Positions 23,601 through 38,600 are shown, counted from the first letter of the stretch. The stretch is 64,000 nt of DNA from Ypsolopha sequella (GCA_934047225.1 OW204004.1:8932401-8996400), one strand, 5' to 3'. Translations and numbers: made by a program. Notes: generated from the sequence alone by a model not told the origin.

Positions 23601-26600
23601 TTTTTATTTATCATTTTGGAATTAGAAGGATGTGATGTGGATGTTTGTAACGGCCGTTTTATATCTCATTTTGTAAGACGTTTGTTTTGGCATAAGTTTT
23701 ATTGTCAAAAACCTCTGTGTGCCTTTTGGCAAAGGCCTCCTCCAACTCTTTCCATTGGGCTCTATCCATTGCCACCCTTGTCCAGAATGTTCCCAGGGTG
23801 TAACGGATTTCATCCTCCTATTTTCAAAAACCTAATATAACTCAAATGGAATTATATTTAGACAATAGTTTAGACCTATCTTTACGAAATGCAAGTAATC
23901 AATATCGAACGGCCGAAGTATTAAGATCAAAAAGTGAAATAACATATATTTTTTTCAAAATGTCACGCTTTACAATGAATTCGAAAAAAGACAAAATCGG
24001 GAGAACCCGATAAATGGTAACACCGTACATACTTGCGGGTTGCCCCTCTGTCCGTGCGGAGGGCGGGCGGGTGGAGGAGCGGGCAGCAGCACTCCTCCAG
24101 TGGGCCTGTTCACTGCTGTGCCTCCAGTCGTGCTGCGTGGCGGCAGTTCTGGTACTGCAATAAATTTAACCTTAATTTTAAAATATATAATGGTACGCAA
24201 TTGTATTGTTCTATTACAGAAACAGAAAAGCCTTTGTGTTTGTCTGTCCACATAATTAACTCGGGATTTTCCGATTTAGCTGAAACTTGGAAACTTGAAA
24301 AGTGAAAAGTTAATATGGACCCAAGAAATAATCGTCAAAATATTGGAAAGTTGTGTGGGATGTTCATTATGTCATAATTTGAAATAAACTTGCATATTGC
24401 AGTCAGCCCTTGTACTACATTGTGTGTTCAAAACTCTGTAATCTGTCCGTGTACCATAAAGTGTGTATTCATTCATTCATTCATTCATTAAAGCGCAAGT
24501 TCAAGCAGATTACATCTACGTCGATGGAACGCGTTCACTGTGTACGAAGTACACTTTAAAGTGGTGACGTCAGGGCTCGTTCCCAAACGCACAACTTATT
24601 ATTGTTTTCCTTATTTTTTAATAAAAAGTATTAAATTAATGTCAATTAGATTTTTTTAGCAATGTTGTGTTCTTTAATGCATTACGTTGTAAATGATCCT
24701 GTACAACAACTCAGTTCCTGGAATCTCCGTCACACTTACACACACCACCCCTCACTTATTCACATACTACTAACCTAATCATATATTATATTAAATAAGC
24801 TAAATAAATAGCTAATCATAAGTTTCCTGTCCACTATAGAAGAGCGGAGTCTCCTACTACAGGTATTATTTTACTTAAAAGGAGGCTCCCACAACCTGTA
24901 AATACCTATGGTTGATTTAATGAAATAAATAATTTAGTAATTTGTAACAACTATAAACATGCTTTAAAATTGTTGTATAGGATCATTAACAAAGTAATAC
25001 AAATAATAATACAACTTTTGGTAAAAAGCTTAACTAGCAATAAACCATTGTCGCTTCGTGCCAGAAATCACATTCAATTAATACTTTTTATTAAAAAAAT
25101 AATGAAAACAAATTGTGCGTTTGGGAACGAAAACTGACGCAACCAGACTTTTCATTTTAATTAAAAAAGCTAGGTTTATTGAAGCTTTGTGTTGGTCAAA
25201 AAGCTCAAACGACCAATATCCATCGCCACCTATAACTAACTTCAAAACCGCCTTTTGGGCTGGCTCGAACTGTACCTACCTTATGCTTCCACAAAAATGG
25301 TATTTTGTGCAACTGTTAGATAATGTGAGGCATTGGAACACGAGTGCTTGTGTACGAAACAAACAAAGTGAGAATCGTAAAAAACTGCACGAACATCAAA
25401 AATATCGTCTTAGCTGACATTATTTATAATAATTGTAATATTTCCAACTAACAATTTACGTAAAATGAACACTCATCCATAAAGTCCAAGTGCATCTAAC
25501 GGTATTGTCGCTAAAGAACCAATCAGAAGCGAGAACGAGAAAAGAGGACATCGGTTAATTTCTTCAGCCACGCCCTCTATACTAGTCGTCGCCTGTGATT
25601 AGTTCTCTAGCGGTGTTATAATAAATTTGGCCAATCACAGCGCTGAATTGAGGTGTTATTAACATCGGTCAGAGAATGTAGGTAGTATTGATGTTTTAAT
25701 TTCGTTATTGTGGTACGGGAACAGATAAACACCTTTAGACAACTATAATTTGAAAGGATACGTCCTTTAATCCCACTTCCCAATAATATTATAAATGCGA
25801 AAGGGTGTGTATGAGAGTGTGTGAGGGTGTGTCAGGGTGTGGTTGAGGTGTGTGAGTTAGTATGTTTGTCACTTCTTCACGCTGAAACAGCTGAACGGAT
25901 TTGGATGAAATTTGGAGTGGAGATAGCTTATACTCTGAATTAACGCAGGCTACATTTTATCCCGAAAAAAAAGGGGACAGAGGATGACGTGAATCCGAAT
26001 ATCACGCGGGTGGAGCCAAAAGCTAGTAGTAAATAAAAACTTACCAATCCCATACAAAGGCGACTGCGGGGGTGAATGCGTCATCGGGCTGCGGGGATAC
26101 GGCGGCGCTTCACCGGAGCTTGGCGCTCCAACGTTGTGCGACGAGAGACTGTTATGATTCAAGTTGGTTTGCCCATTCTGGCTTGACGCGAAACCGTATT
26201 TACTGTCACCATAGCCGCTTTGCTAGAAATAGATGTCACGGTTTATGTCAGGATCTTTCTCCATATAAGTATATTACTCTACTTCTAAGTAGATCGATTT
26301 CTAAGTTAATAGGGATCGGAGTATCAATGAAAAAGCAAAGCAACATCACAATGTTTAAGTTTCAACTATAGACTAAGTATTACTACGTATAGTCTAGCTA
26401 GCAGTTCCCATACATCAGTTTGTAGCCACAAAAAAGGTGTAACATTCTAACGAAATCTAGATGGCGTTGCTAAATCCTCTAACGAAAACGATGCTAAAAA
26501 ATACCGATTGTTGACGCTAGTGGCACAGCGACGTCACGTAACAGAAAAATAATTCCTACTTCGATGATAGATGGCGCTGAAATATTCACTGTTAGTGTTG

Positions 26601-29600
26601 TCAACTTAGCGCCATCTAGTTTTTCTAAGCAAAACTATTATAGCCACATGTTTACTTGGTTGTTTGAGAGTTTACTTACAGCCAATTAAACAAATTATAC
26701 TAAAATTTGTGTGTGTTGTTGGGAGTTGTCGGTCTATATAATAGTTCTGTGGTCTATAAGTAGTAATACTTAGTCTATGGTTTCAACAGACAAAAGAAAG
26801 AACAAACAAAATACGAACCGTATAAGGTGGAGGCACAGCATCACCCATGTGATTTAAATCGTCGTCTCTATCCATGTTGTCCTGCGTTGTCGCTATCGAG
26901 GGGTCTGAAGAACTCTTCACCAATCTTGGCGCTGTCGGTGGACTGATCTCAAGGTCACTTTCAGGGCTGGACGCGTAGGAGAGTCTGTTTTCGGTACTCG
27001 ATGACATGGAGAACAAAAAGTCGTCTGACAAGGGCTCTGGCCTCTATTTTCCACCATTTTGTTTCATCCGCCATTTTGCGTTTTGCCCATTTTGTTTTGT
27101 TGCAACAGCGACGGCGTCGGGGTGGGTATGGAATGGGGTGACAAGACAAAATGAATGATTGCAGAAAACACAATTAAAAACTGTTTAGCTCTCAATGATT
27201 AATGGGGGTTCACAAATTAACAAACAAAAAGGTGTTGAAAACTTTTTAACTCAGTCTGAAATTAGTCGTGATAGTTTTTTTTTGTAATTTTTGATTGTTA
27301 ATTTGTGTTATCAAAAGTGGTATTTTACACTGGTATTTGGTGGTATTAAATTTCAAAACTAAAAATCACACTTTGGCACCTAACTTGGCCTTTGGTAAGA
27401 AAAAAAATAGAATTACGAAATAAAACAATATAAATATAAAACAACAGCAATAAGCAGAATCACATGCAGCAAATATATACAAATACTTACATAAACAAAT
27501 TCACTAAATATTGTGCAATGTCATACATCTAGCTAAACCTAAATTTGGTAACTCTGAATGATTATTTAACTTTACTCTCTAAACATATCCTAAATGTTGT
27601 TCAGAAACAAGTTTGCTGTTACCTGGGTTAATATCCCTTTCAGCCTCACTTTGGCCAACATTCTCAATCTGAATCTCATCAAACTTGAGACTGGGCAAAG
27701 ACAAATTTCTGATTTTATTTAGAGATCGTTCAGAAACCGTTGGGAGAGTCCGAATATCACTGAATCGACCAGGGTCCACTGCTGGTTTCAGATTGCATTT
27801 ACAGTTTGGTATTCGACATATTTGTCGGATAGGCTTGTCTTTTAATATCGGTTTGGGACCGAGATCCTTCTGAGCTTTAGCCTTCCATTCTGGGACCTGA
27901 TTTTGACTGACCTTTGTAGAATCGTTTTCGTTCGGAAAAAAGGCCGAGGCCGGTCTAAATTGTTCCGTCATTGGAACGACGGAAGAGGGTCTTTTAGCCG
28001 TCTGTATCGGCGGTTTAGGAGCTTCAAGAACACTGTAAGGCCTGAAACCTACCGGCTGATAAGTGGCTTTTGTGAATATCTGCGAAAGCTCAGGGCTTGC
28101 GTTTATCCGTGCTTGTAATTTTGGACTGAGCTTTTTAGCATAGTTCTGGTTTTTATCAAACGGATAGTTGGCTAACGTGTGCCGGTTATTTAGATACGTA
28201 TTAGGTAAAGCGTACGTGTTATTTGGCATGCTAGAGGTGAGCGTTTCGGAGTAATAGTAAGGCACTACATGATTTCTGTTAGTATCGAAGAATTGCTCGG
28301 GCCGTTTGGGAGTTTTTGTGTTAAGGACATGCAAGTTCGGCGAACGAATGGTTCTTTGTACATTCTGAGGGCAGGTATTGAGGGGGTAGGAGATGGGGTA
28401 GAAGGGTGCGGGGTACGGAGACGGTGGGATGGGGAAGTATATGTCCGACACCATTTCAACGTGCTGCCGCCAACCAGACAGAAAGAAACGAATAGGTTAA
28501 TACATTAAACATTTACCTAAATATACGACGAAACATTGCCACAAATTGACTCTAAATTAAAGAGTGGCAAACTCTCGTCGAGCGTTAAACTTTGACAGTT
28601 CATCATATCATCATACAACAATATTTAAAAGCATACAAAGTTTGCCAAATGCACCAAGAAACCCCAAGCATACACCTTGAAGCGGTAAAAATAAACAAAA
28701 TAACCTTTATAAACATAAAATATTAATAATATTAAATTTACATCCATAATTATTCACCTTAAACCATACATTAGACATTTTAAATAAATTACATATTTTG
28801 AGAGTGTATTGGAAGATGGAAAAAAAACTAAAAGCTATATGAGGAATACTGTGATTTTACAACTTTTTGTAAAACTTATTTCTAATTTAAAATCGCAGTT
28901 TTTTTTTTCATTTATTATTTTGGATTGTGTCGGCACGAGCGCTGTAAGCGTATATTGTATAAAAAGGTCGCATATATGCTAAAACATAAATCCACACACA
29001 CCCAACATCGACATGTGTTTAAAATAGTGCCGCTCGACCAAGTTTAAGCTATTTAGGTATCTTTCCCTATATCATATATTTCTCTAATATCTTCCTACCC
29101 TCTATGTCGCGAAGAACGCGAACCTTAAAAAACATTGGTAAGTTTCGAAATGAGTATTTTCATTTTTGTTGTTGGCAACATTTTCGTGTAAGAAAGGTGG
29201 TAAGAAAAAGAAAAAATATGTTTGACAGATAGGAAAACGGCGCGAACCGCGACGGCAGAAAAAATAGGATAGAGAAGAAGGCGAGGAGATACGAGGTTGA
29301 GAGGCAGATGAGAGGAGTCTGGTGAGTTGCTTTAGTATATCTAAATAGTTCATTTGTGTTCAATAGAAGTGAGGATGATAAAATTGTAGAATTTAGAATG
29401 TTTGACAGAGAACAAGAGAATGCGAGGCATGGGCAAGCTATTGGGGTGTAGGGAGGCTTGCTGGGGAAAGAAAGAATCCCCATGTTATACTGTCAGACGT
29501 TGAGAATTGAGGTAAAGAAAGAAAAGAAGTTGTTTAATCTATCAGCCATCAATGATGTTTGATAGTTTCTATTAGAATATCTTGTCGTCATGTCTTTAGA

Positions 29601-32600
29601 ACTCGGGCCATCTGAGTACATCCGGATAAGACGCGGCGACAAATTGGTGGAGAAGCTGTGCAAGAAATAATGTGTTACAGCATTTTTTTTCGTTTCTTTT
29701 CGGGAGGCTCCTTGACAGAAGAGAAAGACACAAAGCTTTACAGTATGGTGTAGACTATTGGTAAAGACCTAGAAACTTGAATATTGGTGAAGACCTAGAA
29801 ACTTGAATATTGGTGAAGACCTAGAAACTTGAATATTGGTGAAGACCTAGAAACATAGAAATCGGTGAAGACCTAGAAACATAGAAAACGGTGAAGACCT
29901 AGAAACATAGAAATCGGTGAAGACCTAGAAACATTGAAATCGGTGAGGTCATCATTGAAACGAGAACCTAGAAGAAAAACCATTTGCAAAAAGAATGAAT
30001 GTTATTCACATTCACGAACCCAAAAGATAAGAAACCTGTAGGTATTTCAACCATCGTATTTACGATCAAATTTTTGTGTTTATTATAAACTAGTTGCGTA
30101 CCTTACCTTTTGCTTGTCTGTGTTATCGATCATTGAGAATCTACAGTGATTGATGTATGTATGAGACTTATTTTTTCTCACAATAAGCGAGCAATGTTCG
30201 CTTAATGATATGCAGGTTATTTCATGTTGGCTTGGACAAACTTAACTTGTATTCAATTACGCAATCACAAAAAGTAAGGTTTTAAAGTAATGGTTGGTAA
30301 CGAAAAGTGAAACAGAAAGTGAAAAGTGAAAACGCTTCTTACATTCTACCTGACGAAAATGAATAAACTATTGAACGGTCACAAGGCTGTATAGAAGGTA
30401 GTCCCGTAACCATACTCATATCGAATCAAAAATTAAGTTAATAAATATGCTGGTTGTCGTTTACTAATAATTTAAAATAAAAGTAAAAATAAAGCGAATC
30501 AGTAGATTTTAAATTGTACGTTAGGTAATTAAATATTAAAAACAATTTTCAAGTATTGTTTCGTCAATGAAATTTCATGAAAATTGAGGTGAAATTAACT
30601 TAAAAAAGAATCTATTGACTTTCATACGGAAACGGTTTGTTTTTCTTATGTTGGCAGCTACGAATTATTTTAGCCGTTCTCATTGTTACAATTTTGCTTG
30701 AATGTGCGTGGATATAACCCGACTAAAATAAATTGTTAAACGAATAGAAAGATACATGTAAGTATAAACAGAAAGGTAATTTGGTTGGGTTGTTACGTAC
30801 AATTCGTTGATTCGATAATTGTTAATTTGTAAACATGTTTGGTAATCGGAAACAAACAAATAAGTTTGTTTCATAAAGGGATGAATTTTGGATGGCAATT
30901 CTGAAACATGCGAGAATGTATGAAGACCGAACGTCGGGTGAATTTTAGAAGCTCTTTGTACAAAAAGTATCAAGCTTCCTAGAAACCATTCGCTCGGATT
31001 CATAAATGTTTCGCATGTCTTTTTTGGAGTTGTATTACTAGAATTATCATGACAAGGCATTTATCACACGAATAAAAAAAGTCGTATGAAAAAATAAAGT
31101 GTTTGAACGATGTTTCAGAATAGACAACCTGCATTGTTTGTTTGCGACTTATGGCGGATGTTATTTTGGAAGTAAAAATTAATCCTAAAAATAGAAGTTT
31201 AGTTAGTATAGGTACAAGGGACATAAACTTTAACAATCGGTCGTGTTCATTTTCATAGTAGGTCGTAAGGATTGTGAAGATGGATGATGCGCGACTCTTA
31301 CGACTAGAAATGATGCATAAACAGCTAGAAAATTTAGTTCAAAAGGTGGAACTTTTACTACGAGGACAAGAAACAGTAACAATTAAAGAAGAAGAAGTCC
31401 GGAAGCTCAATAAGCAGTTGGATAGCTCGATTCATTGTTTATCAACAGAAATTAGTGAGTATATCTACAAAAGCACCAATGTTTTAGTTGAAAAGGTAAA
31501 AAGCTCTACGGAATTACAACTCAAGGCTGTAGAATGGAAAGCAGAACTTGAAACATTAATCGAAACAGATATGACCAGCCAAACCAACCCTGTCACTCAA
31601 AGCACAAAATTACCAAAACTGACCTTACCCCATTTTAAGGGCGAAATATTGCGCTGGAATGAATTTTGGGACAGATTTGAAGGGGATATACACAAAAAGA
31701 ACTTACCCGAAGCAGATAAACTATCTTATTTACTAGGTTGTCTAGAAGGAGAAGCTTTAGAAACGATTGAAGGCCTAAGCACCACCCATGCCAATTACCC
31801 AATTGCTGTTGAGACATTGAAAAGCAGATATGGGAATCATGAGATTCTTATAGACGCCCATTACAAATCACTTCATAACTCACCTCAGGCAAAATACTCA
31901 GCAGTGGATTGCCGTGCCACATTAAATAGTGTAGAACGTCACCTCAGAGTACTTCAATCCCTTGGGGAAAAAATAGAAGGAAACCATTTTCGTACGATTA
32001 TAACTAGCAAATTCCCAGAACAGGTTATTTATGAATTGAATCTGATAACTAAAGGTAAAGATATAAAAACAATACGAGAAGGTCTTAACAAAATTATCGC
32101 GGCGATGGAAGTATCACAAGGTGACTTGTCGGTACCCAGTACCTCTCAGGCAGATATCACTACTGGGGCCTTGCAGGTGTATACGGAAACTAGACCACAA
32201 CTTAAGAGAAGTGGACAATTACGGCGCAAACCAATAAAGAACACTAATGACAAATTCCAAGGAAAAGCACAAAAAAGAAAACAGTCTCGAGGCACTCAAG
32301 GTACCGAACAGAAAAAAGTAAAAATGGGATGCGTATTTTGTCAGGGTGACCACTATAACAGTAATTGTCCAGTCTTTAAAACGGTAGAGGAAAGAAAGGC
32401 TAAGCTAAAACAAAAATGCTATCAATGTTTTAAAGAAGGTCACAGAGTAGAAGGATGTCAATTCAAGAAACCCTGTTATTATTGTAAAGGAGATCATAAT
32501 CAAGCTTTATGCTTCAAAAAACAAAGTATGGATACTTTTATTACCAAAACATCAAGTGATACCACTTCTAACTTAAATAATAATCAATCTTTTCTTCAGA

Positions 32601-35600
32601 CGGCGACCGTGATAGTACGTCAGCAAAACTCAAACAGAACTAGAAGATGCAGACTCGTTCTTGACAGTGGCAGTGCCCGAAGCTATATTTCAACACGCTT
32701 AGCAAAAGAACTGAACCTGCTTACTGTCAAACAAGACTTATTGATGATTTATGTATTTGGATCTGAAAAACCAACTGAAACTATTAGTCCATCAGCCGAA
32801 ATTGAAATTGAAACAAAACGTGGTGTAATAAAAACCATACATGTAAATATTGTGCCCCATATAACAGAGAGAATTCCAGTTTCAAACTTAGATGAATTTT
32901 CAGTTGATATTGTTGCGGATGATTGTTCTGTAGGTGAGAAAATAGATTTATTAATTGGAAGTGATTATTATTTTTCATTTATTAAGAACAAAAGTATTAA
33001 GGTTCAGGATAATGTATTCTTGATTGATACTGAATTCGGATGGATGCTAACGGGAAAAATCCTGAAGCAAAACAAGGAAGACATATTGACAATAATAACT
33101 TACTGCCAGTGCCAAGAGCCCGAGTCTGCATACTACACGGTACCAGATTTACCCCTCCGGGAAACTGATTTAAATTTTTTATGGGCTTTAGAGAGCATAG
33201 GCATCACTGACCCTCCAAAAGTCACCCGTGAAGAAGAAGCTGTGAAACATTTTAATGAGACAGTCAGATATGAAAGTCAGAGATATATGGCTAAATGGCC
33301 ATGGATAACTTACCCTCCAGAGTTACCCACTAATTATGGGCTAGCTTATGGCCGATTATCTAGTCTGGTAAAGAGGCTAGACCAAGAGACAATAAAAGAA
33401 TATGATTCCATTTTACAAGAACAACTAGCTGCTGATGTAATAGAAATCATAGAACCTCAGCCTATTAAAATTTGTCAAAATACGCCACCAATCCATTACT
33501 TGCCACACCACATCATTAAGCAAGAAGGGAAAAGAGGTAGAATTGTATATGACGCATCGGCCAAATTAAAAGATAATAAAAGTCTCAATGAATGTATGTA
33601 TCGAGGACCATCCTTGCTAGAAGATCTCACAGCACTCCTTTTAAAATTTAGGATCAATCACATAGGAATCACAGCTGATGTCGAGAAGGCCTTTCTGCAA
33701 GTAGGCTTACAAAATGAAGATAGGGATGTTACAAGGTTCCTATGGATAAGAGATTTAAGTAAAGGAGTTACAGAAGATAATCTTCTTCATCTCCGCTTCT
33801 GTAGAGTACCTTTCGGAATAATTTCCAGTCCATTTTTGTTAACCGCGACTATTCGTCATCATTTGTCAAGAAGGGATGAGAATCTCATGAAAGAAATAGC
33901 TGATAGATGTTACGTGGATAACTTGGTTACTGGAGCAGACTCTATCAGTAACGCACGTGACTTAATAAACAGGACTAGAGAGATCTTCAATGAACTATCC
34001 ATGAACATAAGAGAATGGACATCTAACAATAAAAAATTAATGAAAACCATTCCAAACCAATATCGAGGCAAAGACACCAAACAAACGAAAGTTCTGGGGT
34101 TGATGTGGCAACTCGAAAGCGACACATTGAAGCTTAAGCTCAATGATAACCTTCTGAATAAAGAAAACATTTGTAAAAACAATAATAAGCGAGGAGTATT
34201 ACGTACTTTAGCATCTCTGTACGATCCATGTGGCTTCGCAGCACCACTAATTTTACCAGCGAAGCTACTTTTACAAGAACTATGGAGAAGAAAGCTGAAA
34301 TGGGATATTCCTTTACCAGAAGATTTAGAAGAACAATGGAACAATGCCGTAAATGCTCTACAAACCGCGAAGAAAATAGAAATTCCACGATTTGTAGGAA
34401 GTACAGCTGTGGAAGAGACTGAATGCGAACTTCACTGTTTTACAGATGCATCGAAAAACTCTTTCGCCGCAGTAACTTTTTTACGAATAAAGAATAAAAA
34501 CGAAAAGAATTATAAGACAGTGTTCATCATGGCAAAATCACGTGTTACCCCGATAACATACAAAGAAGATCTCAAAATACCAAAGTTAGAATTACTTGGA
34601 TATGTCATTGGAAAAAGACTGTTAAACTATGTAAAAGATACCCTCGGAATATTAATAAAAAGACAATATCTTTGGACAGACAGCGGAATTGTCCTATACT
34701 GGATGAAATCAGAGAAACTGTTGCCACCATTTGTTTCGAGACGCATCAGTGAAATTAAACAGAGCAAGGATATAGAATATCGTTATGTAAACACAGACAA
34801 TAACCCAGCAGACCTTGCGACTCGTCCTGAGCTATGGGAATCTAAGAAAGAATTGTGGTTCAATGGACCTCAATTTTTGTTACAAGAAGAAAACAAATGG
34901 CCTGTTCTACCAGAATGCAACGAGACCACTCTTAACATGGCCCCGGAAGGTCTGGACTTAAATCCAGATAATGACGATTCTGATATGCAAGAAATTGAAC
35001 AGAGAGACAATTTGGGTGTTAACTATATGGAGATGAATGAAGAAGTGACAGAAAAAGAAATAAACGAGACAGAAAATATAAAAGAGAACAACATCGAAGA
35101 CCACAGATTGAAAGAATTGAAGAAAATACAAAAATTATATTTCTCAGATGAGATAATAGGTAAAGAAACCCACCTTACCAGGAATTTAGGCATTTTTAAA
35201 GATGTGGACGGATTGTTGAGGTGTAGAGGACGTTTCATGAACACAGTGTGCAGTTATGACAATAAACATCCAATCCTTATCCCCAAAGATTGTGAATTTA
35301 CAGATAAATTAGTACAAGAAACCCACGAGAAAAATCATCATGTTGGGGCTTCGCACACTCTGAGCATTATACGCCAAAAATATTGGATACCTCATGGAAA
35401 AGCGAAGGTTCAAAGAATACTGAAGAAATGTTCTCAGTGCGTGAAACATGGCGGTGGTCCTTATAGACTTCCTCCCACCCCAGCCTTACCAACAGAACGT
35501 GCTAACTATAGTGCACCATTCACATACACTGGCCTAGATTATTTTGGACCAGTATTTGTACAAAATAATGGAAAAAGTGAGAAGCGTTGGGTCTGCCTAT

Positions 35601-38600
35601 ACACCTGTCTCGCAGTACGAGCCATTCATATGGAAGTAGTGAATGACTTGACAGCAGAAGAATGCCTCCTTGCACTTAGAAGATTCGTGTCTGCTAGAGG
35701 CCTGCCAGAACTGATCGTTTCGGACAATGCTTTACAGTTCAAATTATCTGCCGAGGTATTATCAAGCACATACTCGATGGAAAATAAAATACGATGGAAA
35801 TTTATCCCTCAACTGAGTCCCTGGCATGGTGGCTTTTACGAGCGATTAGTTGGACTTGTTAAGAACTGTCTTAAAAGAACACTAGGGAAACAGCTGCTAA
35901 CTGATACCCAGCACTGTACTGTCATAAAAGAAGTTGAAGCCGTAACAAATACACGCCCCCTTACTAGTGTGGGCTCGGAGATTGAGTATGTACTAAGACC
36001 AGTTGATTTTTTGACTTTTGGCAAATGTATCACCATCATGCCATCAACTGATAGACCAGAACCAGGGGGTACAGTGACAAAACAGAATCTAATAGAAAGT
36101 TGGAAGAAAGGCCAAGTAATACTAGAAGAATTTAAAAGAATGTTCATCGGACAGTACCTTTACAGCCTGCGTGAGAGGTATCAGAATTCTCACAAACAAC
36201 CTAGAATAAAATCTACTAGAGAACCAAGTGTTGGAGATATAGTACAAATAAAAGGAGTAACAAAGAACAGAGAAAACTGGAGAGTAGGAAAGATAACGTC
36301 TTTGTTTCCAGGAGCCGATGGCGAATGCAGGGTAGCAAAGGTGGTATCTGAAAATAAAGAATTTATTCGCTCGGTGGGTCACTTGTATCCACTCGAGGTA
36401 GAAGAAGACACGCCTTCTATTCCAGAATCTGGAAGCCAAGACGTATTAGAGTCATCTTCCCTTGAAAGAGGTGAGATGACATCTGGTGAGATTCTACCAT
36501 CCGATCTATCTACGCCAATAAAAGAATCATTAAATCAGGTAGAAATCATAGATTCACAAGCGGTAAACACTAGAACTTCTACTACTGATGTACCACAAGA
36601 AATGGAAATGGGAAATGATGATGAAGAGATTATTGAGGGAGAAATTTGTACAGACCGAAGTAGAAGAGGCGCAGCTTTAAGGGCGAGAGAAAAAATTGCC
36701 CAATGGACTCGCCAACTTGTTGCTCTCCTCTAAATCATTACATTTCTGGCCGTTGGGAGTGTCGCGAAGAACGCGAACCTTAAAAAACATTGGTAAGTTT
36801 CGAAATGAGTATTTTCATTTTTGTTGTTGGCAACATTTTCGTGTAAGAAAGGTGGTAAGAAAAAGAAAAAATATGTTTGACAGATAGGAAAACGGCGCGA
36901 ACCGCGACGGCAGAAAAAATAGGATAGAGAAGAAGGCGAGGAGATACGAGGTTGAGAGGCAGATGAGAGGAGTCTGGTGAGTTGCTTTAGTATATCTAAA
37001 TAGTTCATTTGTGTTCAATAGAAGTGAGGATGATAAAATTGTAGAATTTAGAATGTTTGACAGAGAACAAGAGAATGCGAGGCATGGGCAAGCTATTGGG
37101 GTGTAGGGAGGCTTGCTGGGGAAAGAAAGAATCCCCATGTTATACTGTCAGACGTTGAGAATTGAGGTAAAGAAAGAAAAGAAGTTGTTTAATCTATCAG
37201 CCATCAATGATGTTTGATAGTTTCTATTAGAATATCTTGTCGTCATGTCTTTAGAACTCGGGCCATCTGAGTACATCCGGATAAGACGCGGCGACACTCT
37301 ATCTATCCTACTTTTATTTATCTAACTATCCTTTCTATATCTTATAAATAGTATTAATGTGTGAACACGTGGCCCCACATGCGCTTCATTATAAGTCTAT
37401 CTCTCTATTGTCTATACCCCTCTCACCTTGGTCTCAGAGACCCACAGCTGCTGCTGCTGTGTCCTCTGTATCAACTCCTGCAGCTTGTTCAGCCACGTGG
37501 CCTGGTTGGCCTCGCTCAGTGTGATGGTGTGCGTGAACACGTGACCCCATACGCGTTCCATTTGCACGCATTGTTCTAGTAGCTTTTTGGACGATTTGTG
37601 GGCTGACCTGGACGGGCATAGAATAAGAATGAGGAATTTATGTCCGAAATAGCAATTGTGATTAACGTAACACTGTGAGGTGGATGTCAATGCCTGTTGA
37701 TGAAGGCACTGAGTGGTGGCGACTGAAAATACTAACACCACGTATGAGCTTCCTACTCAGTCGTCGTTTGGCCGAGCCCGGTGCCACATGTGTAAAGCGA
37801 GAAGCGAGAAGAAATTGCGCAGTCAATATAACAAGTAGTCAAGGATTACATAACATTCGAAGGAATTTTGATTTTGGACAGCATTTACGAAAACCTTGTG
37901 GAGTCATGAAATTGCTGATTGTAGCAATAAGTAATTGCGCACGACTTGTGGCAAGTCACGTAGCCTAGTCAGTTCTCTTCCCGACATTGTGTAGTAACGA
38001 CGTGTTTTCTTACGTGGTTGTAGCCACTAGAATATATCGGACTATTAACTGCTAACCTGTGTTTCACTCAGTTAACACCCCAACCTGCCAAAGTGGTGAC
38101 CCCGACGTGATTTCTGGACAGTGCGTTTTATGGCTGTTGGGGTATCATGTTCGTGAACTGAACAGACAGGACAGCGGGAAGAGAACTCCCCGTCGAGTAG
38201 ATTCGTGGCTCGGCGGGAATTACAACGACTTACGTTGTGGTCGGCAAGTATCCAAGAGGCGGAGGCAGAAAAATTTACAAAAACGCCGGCAAGATGACAA
38301 CCCGGAAGATACAGCCCGGAGGAGAGACATTATCGAAGGACAACAGCAGGAAGTCAGCATTAGCCCGGAGGAAACCCGGAGGTCAGCAGTAGCCCAGATA
38401 ACAAACATAGCCTAGAGGACAGCATACCGAAGAAAAAATCGGAACGTGAAGGTGCGGACGTGTTGCAAGTGATGACTTCGACACCGTTACCAAGAAAAGT
38501 AAGAGAATTCAAGAACGTAGCTACAAAAGAAGAAAATCGAGGAATATTTTGAGAAGCTTTCTGAGCCATGGAGGTATTTAGCGAATTTTTATTAGCAACA

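Larger units (their letters stand above)
24155..26044. other. pyd intron with family D MITE and Helitron-like remnant
   Basis: Contains an ATTC microsatellite near 24467-24490, MITE family D copy 2 (24578-25128) and a Helitron-like repeat at about 25785-26028. No exon visible. Confidence 0.6.
29105..37296 (+). mobile_element. complete BEL/Pao LTR retrotransposon
   Basis: An 8192-bp element with direct 537-bp LTRs that start TGTCGCGAAG and end GCGGCGACA, flanked by CTCTA on both sides. Between them lie a 1.6-kb leader with a 26-bp tandem repeat and a single uninterrupted Gag-Pol frame ending 26 bp before the right LTR. I found no difference between the LTRs, so insertion is very recent. It is antisense to pyd. 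There is no env-like ORF. Confidence 0.97.
27044..37426. other. 10.4-kb pyd intron holding an alternative last exon and a BEL/Pao element
   Basis: After splicing, the GUK-domain exon (37427-37607) joins the exon at 26819-27043. Between them lie a long terminal-type exon (27579-28463) and a complete 8.2-kb BEL/Pao retrotransposon (29105-37296), inserted only 130 bp from the GUK exon donor. The rest (about 27044-27578, 28464-29099) is AT-rich without recognisable features. Confidence 0.8.

Noticed and set aside
29160..29483. 107-codon minus-strand frames in both BEL/Pao LTRs (also 36815-37138)
   Set aside because: The same frame appears in both LTRs only because the LTRs are identical; no domain, and it lies antisense to the element.
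38059..38415. 118-codon frame spanning the LTR edge and primer site of the short LTR element
   Set aside because: It has no ATG at its start and runs through the primer binding site, which argues against a protein, although the Arg-rich end could be a Gag scrap.
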